A stretch of 26,847 bases of DNA, taken from IMG/VR virus record IMGVR_UViG_3300013137_002261, positions 1 to 26,847 of that record. One strand, written 5' to 3'. The notes beneath the pieces are model-generated. The model had not been told where the DNA came from. It saw nothing but the letters and a program-made list of their open reading frames with translations, and made no database searches. Shown in pieces: positions 1-7,740 of the stretch; positions within the stretch are counted from its first letter, which is position 1, and the number at the start of each line of letters is the position of its first letter. The translations under genes and the position numbers were made by a program. Source of the stretch: a virus.

Positions 1-362
1 GGAGGAAATTGTTGAGTTATAACAACCGTATTAATAAACCTAGTTACCTTAAAGTTATCAGTACCAAAATTAATCTCTGATGAGAGAATAATCAAGGATA
101 TAATAAACCTAAGGAGATTCCAATAAAGACTAACTGACTCACTTTTTCTAGCCTTTAGAATAGCTAAATGATAAACTATTGTATTTAGCAATACATCTGC
201 TGCATTTTCTTTTAGTGCTAAAATAGTATTCTTAATTCTACTATACTCTTTACAAAGATTAAGAGATTTAATAATAATATCAGACGATGACCTCTCTACT
301 ACCCAGGAGATTTTTTGAAACTCATCAGCAGTAAACTCTAGTACTTGAACCTCATTTGACAT
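1..362 (-). CDS. Unknown phage protein, 3' part outside window
   Basis: An open frame reads leftward from an ATG at 362 to the window edge without a stop, giving at least 120 codons. The protein begins MSNEVQVLEFTADEF. It is rich in Leu, Ile, Ser and Lys, with likely helical stretches (for example NTIVYHLAILKARK) and no cysteine cluster or nucleotide-binding motif in the visible part. The start overlaps the stop of the upstream zinc-finger gene by 11 bases, typical of this compact gene string. I do not recognise the family. The length, the position and the lack of a competing frame make it a likely real gene, although its C-terminus is not visible. Confidence 0.6.
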   Translation of the reverse strand, partial: MSNEVQVLEFTADEFQKISWVVERSSSDIIIKSLNLCKEYSRIKNTILALKENAADVLLNTIVYHLAILKARKSESVSLYWNLLRFIISLIILSSEINFGTDNFKVTRFINTVVITQQFP

Positions 363-759
363 AGTACTTTCCTAGTTTAGGAAGCCGCTGCTGCACTGGC
401 TTTATAAGAGCTACTGGCGGTATCTTAATTTCTTTCTCACAAAAACAGCAAATCTTTCTGCGCTCTCCCTCTAACGGATAGAAAAAACGACTATGCAAGC
501 ATAGTTTCGTCCCTATGATGGGATCGGCACTTTCTATTCTGCATAAACCGTACTTCTTCGTATAAATACGAACAATTCCACCTGAGAGCTTCCAACGAGC
601 AGATGCCAGTACACCTACTAAATTAGAAGCCCCAGGAGGAACTATAATCCTACACCTCTTTGTGATTGAACCACAGACGGAACAAATCTTATAATCCCAA
701 TTATCTGCATTGCAGATTGGGCACTTTTCGTCAAAATATTCTTCTAGAGTTATATTCAT
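352..759 (-). CDS. Small zinc-finger protein, unknown function
   Basis: The 135-residue protein has an N-terminal four-cysteine zinc ribbon, CPIC at about residues 13-16 and CSVC at about 26-29. A second cysteine group, CCFC, lies near residue 104. Between them is a basic, mixed beta-like segment. Such ribbons usually bind nucleic acid or protein, but no specific family is recognised. The gene sits four bases after the stop of the SH3-like gene upstream and overlaps the start of the partial gene downstream. Its Shine-Dalgarno match is weak, so it may depend on translation of the gene before it. Confidence 0.65.
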   Translation of the reverse strand: MNITLEEYFDEKCPICNADNWDYKICSVCGSITKRCRIIVPPGASNLVGVLASARWKLSGGIVRIYTKKYGLCRIESADPIIGTKLCLHSRFFYPLEGERRKICCFCEKEIKIPPVALIKPVQQRLPKLGKYYVK

Positions 760-763
760 AATT

Positions 764-988
764 TTAAGTGCCTAGAAGGGACTTTAGGAACTCAGTATCT
801 CTAATGAGATTTGACATCTCATAAAAACCTTCAGCCCCTGAATCCCACCGTACCTTACAATAACCCTTTGCTAGCAGGGTAACAATCTCTCCTGTTTTGT
901 ATCCTTTTCCCGAGGGAAGAAAAACACGCTCACCTTCCTTGTAATCTGTGCTAAATATCTCATTCAGCACAGAATTGATGTCATCCAT
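764..988 (-). CDS. Small SH3/Tudor-like barrel protein
   Basis: A short protein whose core (GERVFLPSGKGYKTGEIV, then a KVRWDSG strand) looks like an SH3, KOW or Tudor-type small beta barrel. Such folds typically bind nucleic acid or peptides; this is a pattern judgement only. An ATG at 1003 is also in frame. The ATG at 988 is preferred because GGAAGGA lies five bases before it, while the upstream ATG has no Shine-Dalgarno site. From 988 the protein has 74 residues. It is the first gene after the terminator at 1055-1094, yet no clear promoter was found in the 60 bases between them, so read-through may supply its mRNA. Confidence 0.65.
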   Translation of the reverse strand: MDDINSVLNEIFSTDYKEGERVFLPSGKGYKTGEIVTLLAKGYCKVRWDSGAEGFYEMSNLIRDTEFLKSLLGT

Positions 989-1054
989 TGCGTTCCTTCC
1001 CATAGCAAAACGCTAGGAAATCTAAGATTACCGTGCATAACACAAAATCTCAAG

Positions 1055-1094
1055 CACAAGAACAAAACGGGAAAGGTGATTAGCCTTTCCCGTT
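1055..1094 (-). terminator. Rho-independent terminator after the 140-residue gene
   Basis: A perfect 11-bp inverted repeat (AACGGGAAAGG at 1066-1076, CCTTTCCCGTT at 1084-1094) with a 7-base loop. On the minus strand the stem is followed by TTTTGTTCTTG, a T-rich tract. It lies downstream of the gene at 1129-1551. Confidence 0.75.
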
Positions 1095-1104
1095 CCATTC
1101 TTAC

Positions 1105-1125
1105 TAAGTACACATCGTGTACTTA
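1105..1125. other. Perfect 9-bp palindrome beside the terminator
   Basis: TAAGTACAC at 1105-1113 and GTGTACTTA at 1117-1125 are exact reverse complements around a 3-base centre. The site falls between the stop codon of the 140-residue gene and its terminator. It could be an operator-like dimer-binding site or an extra 3'-end hairpin that protects the mRNA. No T-tract follows it. Confidence 0.5.
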
Positions 1126-1128
1126 TGC

Positions 1129-1551
1129 TTAAGCACTAGCAACATCAGCCTTTTTAGCACGCGACTTGCGTTCCTTCTGAGAAGGAGTACGAGCGCGTGG
1201 CTTATAAGCCTGAAGATCCTCAGTCAAACGAAGGATCGTAACTTCCTTTTCCTCCCCAGTTTCCTTATCCTTAACCTTCTTCTGGATAATCATCAGGGGC
1301 ATCTGGCGGTTAACGATAAGCGTGCGTAATGCCGCACGAGTACTAGCCGCCGTCTTCTCTGGAGACTTGGAAGTATCGTCCCCTAAATCAATCTTAACCT
1401 TGAGGAGCTTAAACTCCCCAGTTTTTTCATACACCTTCATAAGGGACTCCAATGCACTTGCCAAGTACTCATCATACTTGGATGATCGGGTTCGAACCTT
1501 ACGAGTCACTTCATAATCGCCAATATCAAAATCCTCAAATGTAATTTCCAT
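1129..1551 (-). CDS. Unknown phage protein with basic C-terminal tail
   Basis: A 140-residue protein. The N-terminal half is acidic and mixed (MEITFEDFDIGDYEVTRK). The C-terminal 30 residues are strongly basic and Pro/Ser/Lys-rich (PRARTPSQKERKSRAKK), as in nucleic acid-binding tails. The start at 1551 is supported by GAAGGAAG upstream. The gene is a single-gene unit, with its own promoter (1620-1648) before it and a terminator (1055-1094) after it, which suggests strong or separately timed expression. No family is recognised. A DNA-binding or nucleoid-like role is a guess from composition alone. Confidence 0.75.
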   Translation of the reverse strand: MEITFEDFDIGDYEVTRKVRTRSSKYDEYLASALESLMKVYEKTGEFKLLKVKIDLGDDTSKSPEKTAASTRAALRTLIVNRQMPLMIIQKKVKDKETGEEKEVTILRLTEDLQAYKPRARTPSQKERKSRAKKADVASA

Positions 1552-1619
1552 AACTACTTCCTTCTTTTTTTTCTAGCTAGAGCTAAGGTGTAGACTACTT
1601 GCCGTCACCTTCTACGCGG

Positions 1620-1648
1620 ACAATAACCAGCTTCTAAGAGCCTGTCAA
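1620..1648 (-). promoter_or_regulatory. Sigma70-type promoter
   Basis: On the minus strand a perfect -35 box TTGACA (1643-1648) is followed by a 17-bp spacer and the -10 box TATTGT (1620-1625). The start codon at 1551 lies about 70 bases downstream. Confidence 0.7.
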
Positions 1649-1652
1649 GCCC

Positions 1653-2576
1653 CTAGCTGTCGAAATCAACAACGTCCGCGTCGATTGTTGAATCGACTGA
1701 AAAATCTGCATCCGCATCAAGAAAAAGCCCTTGATCCTTGTTCTTGGCTCGCCACTCATCAGCCCACTCCCTAGGAGGAGTCTCTATCCAAGCACGAGCC
1801 AATACCGCAGCACGATCGGTAACCTTACGGAACACCTCATAATTCTCACGCCCTAAAACATGAGTAGCAACACTCGTCATACCGTTATATACATCCCAAA
1901 TGGATGGATCTTCTCTCTTCACGTTTGCCATGACATTCTCCACAAAGAACTTTGAAAACATTTGTTGCTTACGACAAACTTCAAACGCAGACAACACATC
2001 ATTTTTAGTTGTTCTAACATTTGCCATCAACTTGAAGATGGCCTCCAAGTCCTTAAAATTATAAATTAGCTTTAAAGCTCCTTTGAGAAGGGTCTCTTGA
2101 TCAATTTTTCCAAGATGGACCTTACGAATAGACATCCATTTTTCAGGAATTTTCAATCCATTTTTACATACAAGACGCTTACCTTCAAGCGTCATACCTA
2201 CACGAGACGATCCATCAAGAGAATTCTGAAATATCACTGCACACTCTACGAGATCTCCTTCCTCAACCTCAACTTTAATCATGGGTACATTTACGATTAG
2301 ATACATCCTAGCACCATGCTCTGTAACCCTGATATTGCAAGTTAAGGATGTAACATCAAATTCTCTTTCTAGAGATCCAATCGTATCAACAAATGTTCCC
2401 CAGACATCTTTATGCTGAAGCAATTTATATTTTGGGGATACAACTCCAAATACCCGCCCACTATCTGCTCTAATAATGATTGCACGCTTCTTATCTTCAA
2501 TTACCGAACCATCAAGTAATTGTACTCTCAGTGGTTCCTTTACCACTGGAAAATCAATTTCTTCCGGAATTCTCAC
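1653..2576 (-). CDS. DUF932 family phage/plasmid-like protein
   Basis: The protein matches the DUF932 family in general layout: an N-terminal region with GVVSPKYKLLQ, a middle domain with a CNGL-type segment (LVCKNGLKIP), and a helical C-terminal part. The family is widespread in phages and plasmids and has no settled function. The C-terminus here is strikingly acidic (DADADFSVDSTIDADVVDFD). An ATG at 2588 is in frame but has no Shine-Dalgarno site. GGAGG lies just after that ATG and five bases before an in-frame GTG at 2576, so the GTG start (307 residues) is preferred. The gene has a likely promoter at 2642-2670 and probably runs as its own unit. Confidence 0.85.
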   Translation of the reverse strand: MRIPEEIDFPVVKEPLRVQLLDGSVIEDKKRAIIIRADSGRVFGVVSPKYKLLQHKDVWGTFVDTIGSLEREFDVTSLTCNIRVTEHGARMYLIVNVPMIKVEVEEGDLVECAVIFQNSLDGSSRVGMTLEGKRLVCKNGLKIPEKWMSIRKVHLGKIDQETLLKGALKLIYNFKDLEAIFKLMANVRTTKNDVLSAFEVCRKQQMFSKFFVENVMANVKREDPSIWDVYNGMTSVATHVLGRENYEVFRKVTDRAAVLARAWIETPPREWADEWRAKNKDQGLFLDADADFSVDSTIDADVVDFDS

Positions 2577-2641
2577 GAAAGCCTCCATCGGGAAAAAAAG
2601 AAAAAGATCGTAGTGCGGATCGGCCCCGAGCCGACCTAGAC

Positions 2642-2670
2642 GCTGTACCAGTACTCCGCGTGCGTGTCAA
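2642..2670 (-). promoter_or_regulatory. Probable sigma70-type promoter for the DUF932 gene
   Basis: Minus-strand TTGACA (2665-2670), a 17-bp spacer and a weak -10 box TACAGC (2642-2647). The -35 box is perfect but the -10 box is poor. It sits in a GC-rich gap of about 170 bases between the methylase and DUF932 genes. Confidence 0.5.
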
Positions 2671-2758
2671 GGGCTTTAGATGCCGATACGCAGAATCGTG
2701 CATGCGCAGCATCTACGTGCTCTAATGTACGCGCGAGCGTTAGATCGCGCAACAGGCG

Positions 2759-3625
2759 TTAGGGCGCGCAAGGGGCGCTATCGGCGCTATTCGGCAGTAA
2801 ATACGTGGAAATAAGTAGCTCGGTTACCGATCCTCTTTCCGCGCCTTTACACGAGACCGTACGCTTGTTCTTTACAAGCTCGACCCGAGTAAACTGGTAA
2901 AGGGCGCGCGTAAATTCCGTGTTAGAATTGGAAATTAACATTTTCACATTAGGATATTCTTTACTCATTTTTTCTACTAAAAACGCCAGCTCATAATGAT
3001 CTTCTTCTTTAAAAGCATCACTTGTATATTGAGAGTACGTTCCATAATAAGGAGGGTCACAATAAATGAAAATAACTTTATTTTGAATTTTCTTTGGATA
3101 CACTTCCATTGATCTAAATGGTGCCGCTGTACAATTAATACTTAAGTTGTGTTCCATAATTAAAGTTCTTAATTCTGCTATTTGCTCTAGCTCAGCATCA
3201 AAGTTACTTTTAGCCATACGCCCAAAAGGGACATTAAACTCACCATGTCTATTAACTCTATACAATCCATTAAAACCTAATTTGTTCAAAAAAAGTACCC
3301 TAGCTGCTCTTTCTTCTGGAAAGATTGGGTCCATTTTTCTTACGGCATAATAGTCTTTTTCTGTATTTTTATAGGTTGTAAGAAAATCTTTAAATATACT
3401 CAGATCCATCTTTAAATCAAAGATTACAGTATAAAAATTAATCAACTCCTCATTAGTATCAGTGAGATATACTACCACATTTTCCAATTCATCTATAATC
3501 TCAAAAAATAAGGCCCCACTACCAACAAAAGGCTCTACATAGACATCGAAGGTTTCAGGAAGTCGCTTATAAAGTTCAGGTGTAAGATAGCGTTTACCTC
3601 CGCACCATTTCAAAATAGGCTTCAT
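2759..3625 (-). CDS. dam: Dam-like N6-adenine DNA methyltransferase
   Basis: A 288-residue D12-class adenine methylase. Visible motifs are KWCGGKR (residues 6-12, motif X), EPFVGSGALFF (31-41, the AdoMet-binding motif I) and CDPPYYG (189-195, catalytic motif IV DPPY). Length and motif order fit the Dam/DpnM family, which methylates adenine in GATC. The exact target cannot be read from the sequence. A phage Dam usually protects its DNA from host nucleases that cut unmethylated sites, or marks it for packaging or repair. It follows the terminase small subunit by 21 bases, with a GGAG Shine-Dalgarno site. The last 60 or so bases are more GC-rich than the rest of the gene. Confidence 0.93.
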   Translation of the reverse strand: MKPILKWCGGKRYLTPELYKRLPETFDVYVEPFVGSGALFFEIIDELENVVVYLTDTNEELINFYTVIFDLKMDLSIFKDFLTTYKNTEKDYYAVRKMDPIFPEERAARVLFLNKLGFNGLYRVNRHGEFNVPFGRMAKSNFDAELEQIAELRTLIMEHNLSINCTAAPFRSMEVYPKKIQNKVIFIYCDPPYYGTYSQYTSDAFKEEDHYELAFLVEKMSKEYPNVKMLISNSNTEFTRALYQFTRVELVKNKRTVSCKGAERGSVTELLISTYLLPNSADSAPCAP

Positions 3626-3646
3626 CTAAAAAATCTTCTCCTTATA

Positions 3647-4300
3647 TTAAGTATCCTCTATTGCTCCTAATAGTTCTTTTTTAGAAGCAACATTAACTAC
3701 ATCGGTTTTTACATAAATTGGAGCATCTTCTTCAGTTGGAGGTTCAAAATGAACATCAATAGCTTCCTTTCCCTCATTAAGCTCAGCTGCTAATCTAGCA
3801 ACATCGTGTCGTTTTTCATGCACAAAAGCTTTTGGCTGCTCTATTCTACTTCTAGAAGCAGCATCTACCATAAAACTAATTAAGCTCTCTGCCTCTTTCT
3901 TTTCTATTATCGAAACAGTAAAAACATTGTCAGTTTTAGTGGCTTGCTCAAGGCGCTTGACAATGCGCCCAGAGTCCCCAAGAGCCTTCAAAGTTAACTC
4001 TCTAGTTCTTAAAATTCTATCTATAAGTAAAGCTTTTGTTCCTACCTTATTTTCTGGAACTGCCTCTAAAAGACCCCAAAGTTCCGCTTCAAGATCTTTA
4101 TTGGCTTGAAGTAACTCATTCATATGAATGTCTGCATTAGGCAATACGAAATTAGGATCACTGCGCATTTCTTCACAGTAATCCCTTGCTGTTCTAACAC
4201 TTATATTGAATTTATTTGCTATATCTATAAACGGGTGCCCTTTCAGATACTCTTTGTATACTGACACCTTTAAAAGTAAATTTACAGGTATATTATTCAT
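3647..4300 (-). CDS. Putative terminase small subunit
   Basis: A 217-residue protein directly downstream of the large terminase. Near the N-terminus, IDIANKFNISVRTARDYCEEM looks like a helix-turn-helix of the kind small terminases use to bind the packaging site. The middle is helical and coiled-coil-like, and the C-terminus is acidic. Small terminases are poorly conserved, so the call rests on the N-terminal helix-turn-helix, the size and the neighbour. A TTG at 4315 is in frame. The ATG at 4300 is preferred because it overlaps the large subunit stop in a TGATG junction, which suggests translational coupling. It would recognise phage DNA and hand it to the large subunit. Confidence 0.65.
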   Translation of the reverse strand: MNNIPVNLLLKVSVYKEYLKGHPFIDIANKFNISVRTARDYCEEMRSDPNFVLPNADIHMNELLQANKDLEAELWGLLEAVPENKVGTKALLIDRILRTRELTLKALGDSGRIVKRLEQATKTDNVFTVSIIEKKEAESLISFMVDAASRSRIEQPKAFVHEKRHDVARLAAELNEGKEAIDVHFEPPTEEDAPIYVKTDVVNVASKKELLGAIEDT

Positions 4301-6003
4301 CACTCTACAAAACAAAAGAAACTAGTATCGTGTGGAACATGATCCATTGCCTGCATACAGTATGCAAAAGCATGCAAAAAGTGAGGATCGTCACTAAGAT
4401 TCACCCATCTATATGAAATCCTTCCTGCTTCAGAGCGCTCTTCTTTTCTTACCACTCCAGTTATATGCTTAAATAGCATATCCTCACACACATAAGTAGG
4501 CTTTATAATACCCCTATCATCTCTACATAACTGTATTAACCCTCTAGGATTAGGACAGACTACCTCACCTCGTTTCCAATACCCCATTGCAGCATCTAGA
4601 AGTTTATACCTATCAAATGATACAACTCCTATCCCATGCTCCGACATACCACGAACTCTCATACTGTGCCCAACCTCGTCTGACCATCTTCCTAGCTTAT
4701 CACTATCTTTATAGTGGGCAAGAAACACTCTACCTCTAAAAGCCTGTTCAAACAGTCGAGCAGAGTTCGTATCAGGTAAGTGGTCACAAACAGCCATACG
4801 CACATTATACTTGTGCATACGCTCATAAAGAAAAGAAAAAACATTAAGCTCTTCGTTCCCGCGTTTATAGTCTTCTAAAGTAGCATCAATTATTTCTGCG
4901 TGTATAAGTTGCCGCTTACCGTTTACAAACTTAGCTACTACTAGATGAAGCTGTCCTTGCCTCTGGTCCACTCCCATAAAACAATTAGATTTATCTGCAT
5001 CCCACTCCAAAACTGGGTCCACACATGCAACCAAATCCTGAAGATCAATAGGTCTACCACGGGGCTCTATATACGGAAGACCGAGACCAGCGTTATAGAA
5101 TTCTTCTAAATTTTTCGTTTGGTGATATTCATCAATAAGTTTTTCAGGTATATAAAATGGAGACATCATCTTATGGATATGCCACCCATCTATCAAAGAA
5201 CTAGGATTATGTTTGATATACACCCCATCTTGTGGATCAACGATATAATATCCACATTTGGGGCATTGATAAACATAATCTTTTCCTTTTTTGACGATAC
5301 ACCTAGGGAATTCATGGGCGAGACGAATACCGTCAGAGCATCTACACCGTGTATGCCAATACTGCTGGTTGCTTCGCTTGAAGTAGAAGTCAATAGTGTC
5401 ATTGGGAACTCCAGCAGTTGAAAACTTAAAAGTATGTGGATAAGGAGAAGCTGAAATGCGCTGCTCTACTTGATAGATATCATTAAGAGTCATAAGACGT
5501 ACTTCATCTAAAATAAGCACATCAAATGGAAATGAATCCTTAGTCAAGGAACCTTTCATATACAAAAGATATAGAGAAGATTCACCAAACTGCTTAAGCA
5601 GCACTGTATCAACATTACCAGAAGCATTCAAAGAGTTCGCGTACTCCGGTATAGCTTGAATCAGAGGATTCAGTCTATCCTTACTAAACTTTTCGATGCC
5701 GTCCTTGGCTGGGAGGTAGTAGGCGACCTTCAGAGGAATCCTCGGCCCCTGGAAGGTGGCAAAGACGGCTTTGTGGCACGCCTCCAGGATACCATATACC
5801 GTCAGCCCGACCTGCGCCGACTTCATTATTACTTTGTGATTATTGTTAGAAGCAAAGATCGGAATAAGATATTTACGAAGATCAAAAGTAAAAGGACGCC
5901 TATCAACCTCGAACTGAGTAGTCAAAGCCCAAACAAATAAATTTTCTTTACGTAAAGCAGAAATTTTCTCAGGAGTAAGTCGTTTGAGCAGATCTTCGTC
6001 CAT
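4300..6003 (-). CDS. terL: Terminase large subunit, GpA type
   Basis: The packaging motor ATPase and nuclease. Counting from an in-frame TTG at 6018 (572 residues), the Walker A-like motif is KSAQVGLT (66-73), the Walker B is VLILDEV (167-173), a Cys-rich zinc segment has CRC and then CPKCGYY in the middle, and the nuclease domain begins near FMGVDQRQ. The SAQVG form of Walker A and the zinc segment are typical of the lambda GpA family, many of which cut at cos sites. The actual packaging mode is not visible here. The ATG at 6003 is preferred as start over the TTG, giving 567 residues. It opens the terS-terL-dam block. The 160 bases upstream hold no confident promoter. Confidence 0.93.
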   Translation of the reverse strand: MDEDLLKRLTPEKISALRKENLFVWALTTQFEVDRRPFTFDLRKYLIPIFASNNNHKVIMKSAQVGLTVYGILEACHKAVFATFQGPRIPLKVAYYLPAKDGIEKFSKDRLNPLIQAIPEYANSLNASGNVDTVLLKQFGESSLYLLYMKGSLTKDSFPFDVLILDEVRLMTLNDIYQVEQRISASPYPHTFKFSTAGVPNDTIDFYFKRSNQQYWHTRCRCSDGIRLAHEFPRCIVKKGKDYVYQCPKCGYYIVDPQDGVYIKHNPSSLIDGWHIHKMMSPFYIPEKLIDEYHQTKNLEEFYNAGLGLPYIEPRGRPIDLQDLVACVDPVLEWDADKSNCFMGVDQRQGQLHLVVAKFVNGKRQLIHAEIIDATLEDYKRGNEELNVFSFLYERMHKYNVRMAVCDHLPDTNSARLFEQAFRGRVFLAHYKDSDKLGRWSDEVGHSMRVRGMSEHGIGVVSFDRYKLLDAAMGYWKRGEVVCPNPRGLIQLCRDDRGIIKPTYVCEDMLFKHITGVVRKEERSEAGRISYRWVNLSDDPHFLHAFAYCMQAMDHVPHDTSFFCFVE

Positions 6004-6122
6004 AGTTACTTGCACCAATACTTTACAAAACCAAAAGTACTAGCCAATTTCACAGCACTAATACAATATAAATACCAGTTAATAATAGCGCAGCTACCAA
6101 GCTGAATTCTTTTTCCGCACCT

Positions 6123-6162
6123 TATAAAGTAAAATACCCCGGCTACTTTATTCACCGGGGTA
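6123..6162 (-). terminator. Rho-independent terminator after the NYN gene
   Basis: Stem TACCCCGG (6135-6142) and CCGGGGTA (6155-6162) with a 12-base loop. On the minus strand it is followed by TTTTACTTT. It separates the recombination operon from the terminase block. Confidence 0.75.
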
Positions 6163-6182
6163 CTTATCTCCGCTAGAAGCCT

Positions 6183-6731
6183 TTAATCCGAACTAACCGC
6201 ATCAGGACTATTATAATTTTCCTCAAATACGCACTCCTTAGGAATATGAATAATCCCATCTGCGTCAATACCAAGAGCACGCTTAGCACTATTATGACAA
6301 ACCAACACAACCTTCTTAGCGCCCTTTTCACGTAAGAAGTCAGTTAATGATGCTAAATCACTATCACCAGTGATTAATACCAAAACATCATAATCATCAA
6401 TCCCCGCTAAAGCATCAATAGTAATATCTACTTTACGAGATTGATAGCCAGTAACCTCTGACTTATATAGTTTCTTATCAATCTGAAGATCACAGCTTAC
6501 AAGTCTAGAAACAAACTTATAAGCATCATTTTTCTTGTCAATAGACAAATAAGCCCTACCTGCACCACCAGTACTCTTACCGTTTACAATCTCAGCAATT
6601 GTCCCGTTGCCAAGGGCCTCCTTTACAAATTGAATGAGAGCAGAAAACTTAATCTTTGAAGACCTGTTGTAAACTACCTTTGTATCAGACCACAAAGATA
6701 GAATATCATACACTATAAAATGACGACTCAT
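6183..6731 (-). CDS. NYN-domain (PIN-like) putative ribonuclease
   Basis: A 182-residue protein with the NYN/LabA (DUF88-like) pattern: KVDITIDAL at 100-108 and DVLVLITGDSDL at 115-126, which hold the conserved acidic residues (D102, D123, D125) of the PIN-like metal-binding site. A glycine-rich strand (REKGAKKVVLV) follows. NYN proteins are usually RNases. The N-terminus (MSRHFIVYDI) is less like the usual FIDGxN start; D9 may be the first acidic ligand, so activity is not certain. A good Shine-Dalgarno site (AAGGAAG) precedes the ATG. It is the last gene of the unit that contains SbcC and the PD-(D/E)XK nuclease, and it ends at a terminator. Confidence 0.78.
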   Translation of the reverse strand: MSRHFIVYDILSLWSDTKVVYNRSSKIKFSALIQFVKEALGNGTIAEIVNGKSTGGAGRAYLSIDKKNDAYKFVSRLVSCDLQIDKKLYKSEVTGYQSRKVDITIDALAGIDDYDVLVLITGDSDLASLTDFLREKGAKKVVLVCHNSAKRALGIDADGIIHIPKECVFEENYNSPDAVSSD

Positions 6732-6732
6732 T

Positions 6733-6834
6733 TTACTTCCTTATTACATTGCTCTTACACGTACAGTGTAAGAGAATATGCCCACAACTTGGACATTTTG
6801 GTAATGGCTTTTCCGGTTTATCTTGAGAGCGCAT
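6733..6834 (-). CDS. Tiny 33-residue zinc-ribbon-like protein
   Basis: A small open frame fills the gap between the nuclease and NYN genes: MRSQDKPEKPLPKCPSCGH, followed by HCTCK and a short tail. The four cysteines (CPSC ... CTC) could bind one zinc. The ATG at 6834 lies inside the end of the nuclease gene, with AAAGG seven bases upstream, and the stop falls two bases before the NYN start. A perfect 9-bp hairpin (6752-6774) is embedded in its coding sequence. It is short enough that chance cannot be ruled out, but the cysteines, Shine-Dalgarno site and spacing all fit a real gene. Confidence 0.5.
   Translation of the reverse strand: MRSQDKPEKPLPKCPSCGHILLHCTCKSNVIRK
6752..6774. other. Perfect 9-bp hairpin before the NYN gene
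   Basis: CTCTTACAC (6752-6760) and GTGTAAGAG (6766-6774) are exact reverse complements with a 5-base loop, 21 bases upstream of the NYN start codon. No T-tract follows on either strand, so an intrinsic terminator is unlikely. An mRNA processing or control element is possible. Confidence 0.45.
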
Positions 6835-7429
6835 CTATTAACCTTTCTGGTGAAATTTTCAATAAATGAGAAAACTCAATAATCATTATTTCACCAACCA
6901 GCACAAGAAAAGGGTATTTCGGAAGAGCGCCTGTGTCAAGAGAAGAGGTTGCCAATATTGCATTAAGAAGCCACCTAAACCGATCTACTGGCAATGCCAC
7001 GAAAATTTCACTATGTGAGGATTTAAATACAACAAGAGGAATACGCTTTTCAGTACATGCCTCTTTAGCTTGTTTCCAAAATTTCCATATAAATGACGTA
7101 TGTTTAGGAATTGTATGGAATTTTAACTCTGTATAATTTTTACATTCTATAGCAAACGGGAAATTTGTAGCATTAGTGCAAACATCTCCTGCAAAATCAA
7201 AGCTAGAGTTTAGCAGTGATCCTCCAGATTGTGGAGTTCTGTGAAATGCAGATCCCCACCACTTGCTAAGAAGCCTACACACAGTACGCTCAAAAAGTGC
7301 ACCTTTAGCCTTTGCACGCTTACCCGCTGCAACTCGTATATCTGATTTAGACTTAAATACAGGATTATTGCCTAAAAGCTCTACATCCGAGGAAACAAGA
7401 TCCTCTTCATCTACAAATTCGAGGTCCAT
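6818..7429 (-). CDS. PD-(D/E)XK nuclease, Holliday resolvase-like
   Basis: A 203-residue protein with a PD-(D/E)XK nuclease core: GALFERTV (E47), a resolvase-like HRTPQSGGS segment (63-71), an acidic residue in FAGDV (D82) and FAIECKN (E95, K97). The order E, RTPxSGG, D, ExK matches phage and archaeal Holliday junction resolvase-like nucleases, so branched DNA is the likely substrate; the exact structure cut is inference. The N-terminal segment MDLEFVDEEDL is separate from the nuclease core and is shared with RecA in this window. It sits downstream of SbcC in the recombination operon, with AAGGA as Shine-Dalgarno site. Confidence 0.8.
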   Translation of the reverse strand: MDLEFVDEEDLVSSDVELLGNNPVFKSKSDIRVAAGKRAKAKGALFERTVCRLLSKWWGSAFHRTPQSGGSLLNSSFDFAGDVCTNATNFPFAIECKNYTELKFHTIPKHTSFIWKFWKQAKEACTEKRIPLVVFKSSHSEIFVALPVDRFRWLLNAILATSSLDTGALPKYPFLVLVGEIMIIEFSHLLKISPERLIDALSR

Positions 7430-7446
7430 TTTATTATCCTTATTAA

Positions 7447-7740
7447 TTAAGGTAATGACGCAACTGTACCTCCAGCTGCAACAACATCTTCTTCAGCACT
7501 ATCTTCACCTGTAGTAGTAAGAAGCTCCTCCTTAGGAACCCCCACATCAACAACAGGCTCTTTACGCTTAATTATACTTTTACCATTTAACTCTATAAAT
7601 TCAAACCTTTCCCTTATAAACTCTGCTACATCTTTAAATGTAAGTAAATATTTAAACGCACCAATCGCATCAAATTGTTGTGCTTCAACTACACGCCGCA
7701 CTTCTTTGCGCATTTTCTTAGCTTTAGCCTCTTTTCCCAT
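7447..7740 (-). CDS. Small protein, basic N-terminus and acidic tail
   Basis: A 97-residue protein starting with a basic helix (MGKEAKAKKMRKEVRRVVEAQ), with a mixed middle part and an acidic, Val/Gly-rich tail (GEDSAEEDVVAAGG). No known family is recognised. It starts one base after the sbcC-like stop region with AAGGA upstream, and is followed closely by the nuclease gene, so it is translated with the recombination genes. A structural or regulatory partner of SbcC or the nuclease is possible by position only. Confidence 0.65.
   Translation of the reverse strand: MGKEAKAKKMRKEVRRVVEAQQFDAIGAFKYLLTFKDVAEFIRERFEFIELNGKSIIKRKEPVVDVGVPKEELLTTTGEDSAEEDVVAAGGTVASLP

Noticed and set aside
6931-6960. 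Another TTGACA box inside the PD-(D/E)XK nuclease gene
   Set aside because: It lies within codons of the nuclease, and no adequate -10 box follows at normal spacing.
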